NCBI GenBank assembly: GCA_900169235.1
Contig: FWCC01000229.1
Location: 48,144-112,143, forward strand
Length of the DNA: 64,000 nt
Source of the DNA: Zarea fungicola
Lineage: Eukaryota > Ascomycota > Sordariomycetes > Hypocreales > Cordycipitaceae
Direction: 5' to 3'
In this document: positions 57,894-64,000 of the stretch, in pieces
Layout: each line of letters begins with the position of its first letter
Numbering within the stretch: position 1 is the first letter of the stretch
Notes under the pieces: model-generated
Told to the model about the DNA's origin: nothing
Databases searched by the model: none
Seen by the model: the letters and a program-made list of their open reading frames with translations, nothing else
Position numbers and translations under genes: made by a program

Positions 57894-59598
57894 ATGGCCG
57901 GTATGGCGATTAGACTGTTGCAGTCAAAAATGATGGAGGCAGATATTCGCAGCTTTGCCGCACCCATTTCGGAGTTTGCGGCGCTCAATGCAGGCAGTAA
58001 CACTTCTGCGGTCAAGGAGAAGGAAGAATCAGTTGTCGGGTCAACATGGATGTCTTCGTCCATGTCACCACTAAGGGAAAGTCTCTTCGTGGCGATAGTC
58101 TGCATGGCTCAACTTGTTACGCGTAAGTGCTATCTGTGTATTCCTTTGAGCGTGGGTAGATCTAGTAACTCCTTGCTGCACAGAAGCCGCCTATATGGGC
58201 ACGTTGGTTCTCTTGCCAAAAATCGGTAGCAGCTTTGGTGTTATAGACCCGGCATCTCTAGCATGGCTAGTGGCTGGCTACATATTAACGGTCGGCATAT
58301 TTATTCTTCTTTCTGGATGACTGGGCGATATATTTAGGTATAAGAATATTCTTATTATTGGATTTATATGGTTTTCACTCTTGTTGCTTATGTCTAGACT
58401 TAGTGTCTACTCTAACTTCATCCTTATGGTATTCTCACGTGTCCTATAGGTCATTGGTCCAGCACTTTGCCTGCCTAATGCCCTGGCTATCTTTAGATCG
58501 GCTTACCTGCCTGGCCACTATAAAGCCATGGTTTTTGCTTGCTTTGGTGCGGTGGCGCTGATGGGTGGGTTTTGCGGCTGTTTGTTTGCCTCTCTATTTG
58601 CTCTGGTTTAGTGGCCATAGGCCCTTTAGGCTATGTTAATTTGGTTTGTGATTATTACATTTGCCGCCGTTTTCATTATTCCTAAGTCGCCTCAGCGGAA
58701 TCAACGTCTTGGTTTATGGCGGGAATGGGTTATGGCTCTAGATGTCCTGCTTACAGCTATTAGCGTTGTTGCCTTTGTTTTATTTAATTTCACATAAACG
58801 CAGGCATGAATTAGCGGCTAGGGTACACTAACTACTATTATGCCTCTTATTCTTAGATTGCTACTATTTAGTGTATTTATATATATAGAGGTAAAGCTAA
58901 GCACCTATCCACTACTACTATTTAATGCATTTAAGCCTAATATTTACTTTATCCTAGGCTCTCTTATATGTGGCTAGGCCACATTTAGCGTTTAGACTCT
59001 CTATCTTATCTAAATCCTAGAAGATATATATGGTTTATTACTACTACTTATATTTATATACTTTAGACCTATTATTTATATAGGTAGAATAGCAGCTATT
59101 ATTACCGGCAAGCTATTAGGCCCGCTTTAAGTGTGGCCGCCTTTTGTGATGGCCTCTGCACTCACTGCTTTTACTATTAGAGTAACCTTGACGGCGTTTA
59201 TGCCTATTTATTAGATATATTAGGGATAAACTTTTGTGTCTATGGTTGTGATGCCCTTTAGTATAGATATAAGCTTCCTAGCGGCCACGCTGACGCTCTT
59301 TAATATAGTCGTAAGGGAGCGTTAAGGTATAGGCGCTAGCCTTGTTAATACTGTCGTCAACTATAGAATTACCCTTGGTGTTGGACTTGTGGGAACGGTC
59401 GAGGTTAAGGTCCGAGGCTCGGGTGATTCTGTGGACGATCGCTTGAAAGGCTTTTGGGGCGGTCTCTATACAGCTATAGGGCTTGCCTGTTTGGCCTGGG
59501 GATTTGTCTTGTGTTCCTGTTCAAGGGACATGCTGCCAAGCGGTGAGATATCAGCGGTTACGCATCAATCATTGACTAGCACGAATCGGAAGGATTAA
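57894..59598 (+). pseudogene. MFS transporter (DHA-type), broken by RIP-type stop codons
   Basis: Exons 57894-58122 and 58184-59598 join in phase (GTAAGT to CACAG) and stay in one frame for about 547 codons with no frameshift, matching a 14-helix drug:H+ antiporter related to aminotriazole-resistance proteins. Seen: MAQLVTQAAYMGTLVLLPKI, SLAWLVAGYILTVGIFILLSG, the LGDIFRYKNILIIG loop, VIGPALCLPNALAIF and the end helix GLVGTVEVKVRG to LACLAWGFVLC. The frame is interrupted by many TAG/TGA/TAA codons, for example 58318 (Trp to TGA), 58447 (Gln to TAG), 58609, 58618 and 58627, with Gln to TAA in REHQGIG near 59320. Damage is heavy from 58600 to 59330 and light at both ends. All changes fit G-to-A/C-to-T. 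Confidence 0.82.
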
Positions 59599-60936
59599 AT
59601 CTTGGCTTAGCAGCATACAGCAGAAATCAGACCCATTATTACTACAGTGGTCGCAAGTAGTAATGCACTTCGCTGCTAAACAGCTGGTTGTGGAGCTGTT
59701 ACGAAAATGAGTAATAAGTGATATATTGGCATAGGTATTTTCTCCCAGACTTGTTTGAACCATAGTACGGTAGTGAGACTATTTTTGAAGTGGACTCGGA
59801 TGCTTGAGCCGAGCAGAGGGTCGATCAGGCCTAGGACGCTGATTTCGAAATTGAGTCTGAAGTTGACCCGGCAAACTCTGGGACGCGATGGTAGCTATCC
59901 CCGAGAAGCTTGCCCTCCCTGATCGATTACCCTCTACGGAGTACTGCGGTTTCGAAAAACGATCTGCCTCCAACGCCACAGTTCTAGTGCTGGCCCCGCT
60001 GACTTTATTTCCGAGTGAGTGGCTACCTCGGACTTAATGAAGCGTTCGCTGGCATAATGAAGGATTAAGCACGATCAATACGGCCCACTTTTGATCATCG
60101 TGTAAGTTACCCATTTCAGTGATTAGGCAACTGTGATTCAGTGGCTCGTCCCTTACCTAAACCGCGCTGACAACTGCGCTGACTCCCGCCAAGGCTTCTG
60201 CGCGCAATCAGTTCAGCAGCCAACAGCCAAGTCCTATATTGTCGCAATCTTGAAGCAGGAGGTGTCAGATATACGCTTGTGACTGCCTGAAACCGATGCG
60301 CAGGACGTGCTGGTGGTGGGGCGGTCGTGTTGGTTATTGCTGGGCACAATAAAATCTGTAATTCTGGCTGTACCGGATTTGGATGCCCAAAAATAGCAGA
60401 TTGTTCCAATGTCAGTGGCCACTGCACCAGCGCTTTGGATACTCCTTCTATTTGGTGTGTGTGGGCCGCAGCCAAGCTCTGAAATCAAGTGACGACGAAT
60501 AATCAAGCAAGGATATCAGGAAACTAAATTAGAGTCATATGTAATAGTAAGAAAAGAATGTTTTGCTCATTGCCTTAATATTTGATGACGTGGTAGTCAC
60601 GACACTTCTCCCCCGCCTGATCTTGAAATCAATACGGTCAAGATATTTAATAGGCAAGAATAAGCTTCAGATATCACAACACCAAAGTCTGATCGATTGT
60701 GAGATTATACTTCACTGAGGTTGATGCTTGTTGAATTTATCTACCAAATTTCCTTCGACAAAAATAATATCGAGACATGTATACCCAAGATTGTATCCAG
60801 CCAATCAGGGCCAGCATCAACCACGCGTCTGTGTATCCTTGGACTGGGACAAATCACTTGTTAGAGGCTGCAAATGCTCAGACTATGTTAAGCAAAGGAA
60901 CAAGGTAAGACCCTGTACTAATTCTTCAGCATCTCT
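59599..60936. other. Intergenic region, nothing recognised
   Basis: Minus-strand frames at 60116-60506 are not family-like. Confidence 0.45.
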
Positions 60937-61772
60937 TTAAATGAGACTAGCTTCGCCGGGTGGGATTTTGCCACTGGTAATAGCCGCTGCATGGTTCCTT
61001 GCAATCATGCCCCAAATGGGGAAATACTTGTCGAGGAAAGGAATCATTTCGGCACTCCCGGGCACATTTCGCCGGTCCCGCATCAGATCACATGCAATAG
61101 AGAAGAAGCTGACGACCTGTACACCGGCATGCCTCATCCTGTCATTAGAAATATCCCGTACCAGCGTAGATGAGGTGCCCGAGGCCTCGGCGTTGGCCCA
61201 CACAGAGTAACCTGCATCACGGAGAGACAGTGCAAGGTGGGTGGTGCAAACATCGGTCATGATGCTAGCCATGATGATTTGCGTCCGGTTTGTGGCCTTC
61301 ACAGCATTGCGGAAATCTTCGTTGTCCCAAGCATCGACCTCGCCAGGTCGTGAGATAATGGTTGCGTTGGGATACATTTCGAGGATTTCCTTGGGCAGAG
61401 GCCCATTTGCACCTGACAAAACATTAGGGAACCTGTATATTTTTCCTTCTAAAGTAATATGGGAAACACTTACCAGTCTCAGCCGAGGTAGTCAGAATGA
61501 CGGGAATATCGAAGAGTTTTCCAATTGATGCATGTGCCATCATATTCTGCTTGAAGGTGTTGGGCTCAAAGTCTCTAACAGTACTGTAGAGACCAATTTG
61601 GAGGTCCACGATAAGGAGAAGCTATTCCTTGTTAGCGCCGTACAGTTTTGTACAAGATACAATGACCATACTGCTTTCTCTCTGTCGAGCTTCTCGTAGG
61701 GGAATTCTATACGAATTATTAAATTGAAAGGGCACCATAAAAGCAGATGACAAGAAGCTTACTCGATGCCAT
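60937..61772 (-). CDS. Isochorismatase-like hydrolase (YcaC-type)
   Basis: Exons 61772-61763 (only 10 coding bases), 61706-61672, 61621-61474 and 61412-60937 keep phase and give 222 residues, close to YcaC-type length. Seen: LLLIVDLQIGLYS with the catalytic Asp, FDIPVILTTSAETGANGPL, IISRPGEVDAWDNEDF, and MTDVCTTHLALSLRDAGY with the catalytic Cys; the Asp-Lys-Cys triad is therefore at least two-thirds visible. Family members hydrolyse C-N or ether-type bonds through a Cys nucleophile; YcaC's own substrate is unsettled. No signal peptide: cytosolic. It is undamaged although the next 400 bases lead into the second transposon island. Confidence 0.87.
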
Positions 61773-62184
61773 GATATTTGTTGCAGTTCTCAACGATAGT
61801 GGTGAGCATTAATAAGAACTTCGTCACTGAGCTGTGGAAAGTGTACTGCGGTCGCGCGCTGTTGAAGTTTGGGTTAATCTACCGCAAAAAAATTACTTGA
61901 GAGCGCCAGTGAGTGACATATATAGGTTACTTTAAACATTTTCGAACTTAACTTCACTTTGGTTCTCATCAACGGGTAAGCACTTACAACCAGCGCACTC
62001 GAAAAAATTGGCACATGGACATTACGCTTGGGGCTTGCCGCCTGCCTCCGAACTAGTGTAAACATGGATCTCTAATGGCTGACTGATAGATCACAAATTC
62101 CAATGTGGGCCAGCTAACCCGCAAACAACTACGATCCACCTTCTATATCTGCTGCTGAGCCTAACGCGGACGAATAACCAAGAA
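61773..62184. other. Promoter side of the isochorismatase-like gene
   Basis: No gene seen; about 400 bases up to the repeat copy B. Confidence 0.45.
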
Positions 62185-62338
62185 AATGAGGCGTCATCAA
62201 TGTCTGAGAGGAGAGACGCTGGGGTTTCTCGTTGAACGATACGATTCAGCTATTCTCGTACTTGCCATTTCGGCAGGCAGAAAATGGCAATAGAGTCATC
62301 CTTGCTCGAATGGTTGTAATGTGTCACCCAGCCAGTGT
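62185..62338. repeat. Diverged ~150-bp repeat, copy B
   Basis: Same orientation as copy A at 41738-41890, 20.4 kb away. Between them lie the whole accessory gene block. Confidence 0.65.
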
Positions 62339-62820
62339 CTTTGTGCCACAGCGCCCATCTCACTGGCTACTGGCTTGGAAAGGCTTCGGGATCTCGACAA
62401 CAACTGTGCCGTGGCTGTCGTGATCCTTCATTTCATAGAAATCTATGCTCTTCGAGAGAGGGGCCAAGTACTTTGCCAGCGCTAAACCCTATTATATTGT
62501 AAAAGTGGGTCGAGCTTATAATTAGTGATAGTTATGCTCACAATATAGTAGAATAAAGAACTATAAGGGCAAAGAAATATAAAATTCTATTCCTTATTAT
62601 TCTATAAAAGAAATAATTTAGAGAGAAATTTCTACCTATTTTTATAGGCAAAATCCTATATTTAAAAAGTTTCTTTTAGGTTATTTATTTACTTTTCCAT
62701 TATTATTCCTTTTAGTTTCTTAACTAGTATTTATATATAACTAGTAGTTAACTCTTGCATTATCATATAGGGTACCCCTAGGTACGCAGTCTATATATAA
62801 TAAAAGCTTAGTAAAAAGAA
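62339..62820. other. Transition into second AT-rich island
   Basis: Composition shifts to AT-rich near 62490. No coding remnant identified. Confidence 0.45.
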
Positions 62821-63851
62821 TTAATAGTTTAGGACGCTTTACCCCTATATTTGCGCTAATGGCAGGCCTTAGTCCACCTTGGTGAGGCGGCGGCATAAGG
62901 GGTGGTGGCCGACCGAGCCCCCTAAACCTATAAACTGCCTTACTAGTAAGATTAATCTACGCGATAAAACTAAGCCTATAACTAAAGGAGACCTAAAAGC
63001 TAACTAAATATATTAAAACTAAACTCCTTAAAACCCTATATAGCTTTATTACTCTTAGCTTTAAAGTTATAGTAGAGGTTATACTTAAATACCTTAAATA
63101 ACTACTATAATAGCCTTTAGCTATAACCCCCTTTTAAACCTTAATTAAAGAAACTATAAAGGCTATATTAGTAGTAATAAAAACCCCTATATAAGTAGAT
63201 ATTATTAGAGCCTCTATTAAAGTATAGGCTAAAGTATTAATAAAGAAGGTATTAACTAGCTATAAATATAAGATAATAATTAATATATAAGATATAAATA
63301 CTGCTAACTACTTAAAGGGCTATACTAGTAAAGATACTATAGTAGCCATTAATAGTACTATTAAAAGTATAATAGTAGTGGCTATAAGGATACTCTAGTC
63401 TAAAGATATTATCCTAGTCTTCTCTAGCCCTACTAAGCTATATATAGTTAATATAGCCTAGATCTTAGCCACCTTTAGGAATAGTGCCTAAATTTAATAA
63501 TAGCTCTATATAGTTATTATTAAAGGCATCCTAATTAATACTATCCCTTAAGATATAATATTACTCCTAGCTATCCTTAATAAGTCTAATAAAATACTTA
63601 TTATAATAGTAAAACTAATATAATATTACCTTAGAATATTATATACCTTAATAATTATTAGTATTCTAAGCATTATCTATAAAAATATATTATATAAACT
63701 AAGGCTACTTTTCTAGGCTAAGGTATTCTAATATAAACCCTATACTAATTTAGTCTACCCTTAATAATACTATTAGTACTACTAGTTTAGCTATATTCCC
63801 TACTACTACTATAAAAATAAGAGATATAGTAGGTATGCCTTTAGAGTATAC
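62821..63851 (+). pseudogene. Second Tad1-type LINE ORF1 remnant, RIP-degraded
   Basis: Reading through stops on the + strand gives KDIILVFSSPTKLYIVNIA (about 63415-63475), then ATFRNSA and LYIVIIKGILINTI (to about 63545), the ORF1 pattern of Tad1-like LINEs (xSKDIxVxFSSP ... W/F..SA ... YxVIVHGV..NTI). TAG and TAA stand where Gln/Trp are expected. The sequence differs from the remnant at 33530, so it is probably another subfamily. It is cut at 63852. Confidence 0.55.
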
Positions 63852-64000
63852 TGTAACGATGGCTTATCGACGTAAGTCACAGTTGGGGTATGCTCTAAAG
63901 CAAGTCAGGTTATATCGAACAGTACACTGGTAAGTATCGTCAAGAGTAGAACTCTCAATAGTAGAACTATTGCTTAGATTGATCAATAGAGATCTAAACT
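63852..64000. mobile_element. Probable LTR start of an undamaged element running off the window
   Basis: At 63852 RIP-type sequence changes abruptly to normal composition, beginning TGTAACGATGGCTTATCG. A TG start and a sharp boundary inside a LINE remnant suggest a later LTR-element insertion. Only 149 bases are visible, so the class cannot be told. Confidence 0.4.

Overview
The window reads as nuclear DNA of a filamentous ascomycete (Pezizomycotina; the gene families suggest a sordariomycete, possibly Hypocreales, but the species cannot be fixed from sequence alone). Support: genes are cut by short introns (about 48-120 nt) with GTAAGT-like donors, CTAAC/CTGAY branch sites and YAG acceptors; proteins belong to fungal families (DFG5/DCW1-type GH76, GH55 glucanase, 2EXR, fungal bZIP, Ure2-like GST); and two AT-rich islands are full of transposons with C-to-T/G-to-A (RIP-like) damage. 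Many exon joins below were worked out by hand and checked for reading phase.

Layout. 0-16 kb: ordinary, widely spaced genes: the end of an alcohol acetyltransferase-like gene, a GPI-anchored GH76 cell-wall mannosidase, an NmrA-like reductase, a SnoaL-like protein, a 2EXR protein, a catalase-like haem protein, and an APH-fold kinase-like protein with altered catalytic residues. 16-31 kb: a secreted, cell-wall-directed block. It holds a very long GH55 beta-1,3-glucanase with a 500-residue C-terminal extension, a divergently transcribed secreted protein with a hevein-type chitin-binding domain and two tandem Cys-rich repeats, a secreted NucA/NucB-type nuclease, an F-box-like protein, and a GPI-tailed paralogue of the chitin-binding protein's N-terminal domain.

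31-41.5 kb: an AT-rich, RIP-degraded transposon island. It contains an 808-bp inverted-repeat DNA element, a Tad1-type LINE ORF1 remnant, a Ty3/gypsy element with two LTRs, an inverted fragment of another gypsy copy, and a second, truncated copy of the DNA element. Two short runs of N lie inside LTRs.

42-62 kb: an accessory gene block flanked on both sides by copies of the same diverged ~150-bp repeat. It carries a Tc1/mariner remnant, a bZIP regulator, a RIP-damaged nitrilase fragment, a GST, a truncated P450, a complete P450, a BBE-type FAD oxidoreductase, an MFS transporter broken only by RIP-type stop codons, and a YcaC-like isochorismatase hydrolase. This looks like a decaying tailoring/detoxification gene set with no backbone synthase in view. 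62-64 kb: a second RIP island with a LINE ORF1 remnant and a fresh LTR-like start at the right edge. No tRNA, rRNA or CRISPR was recognised.
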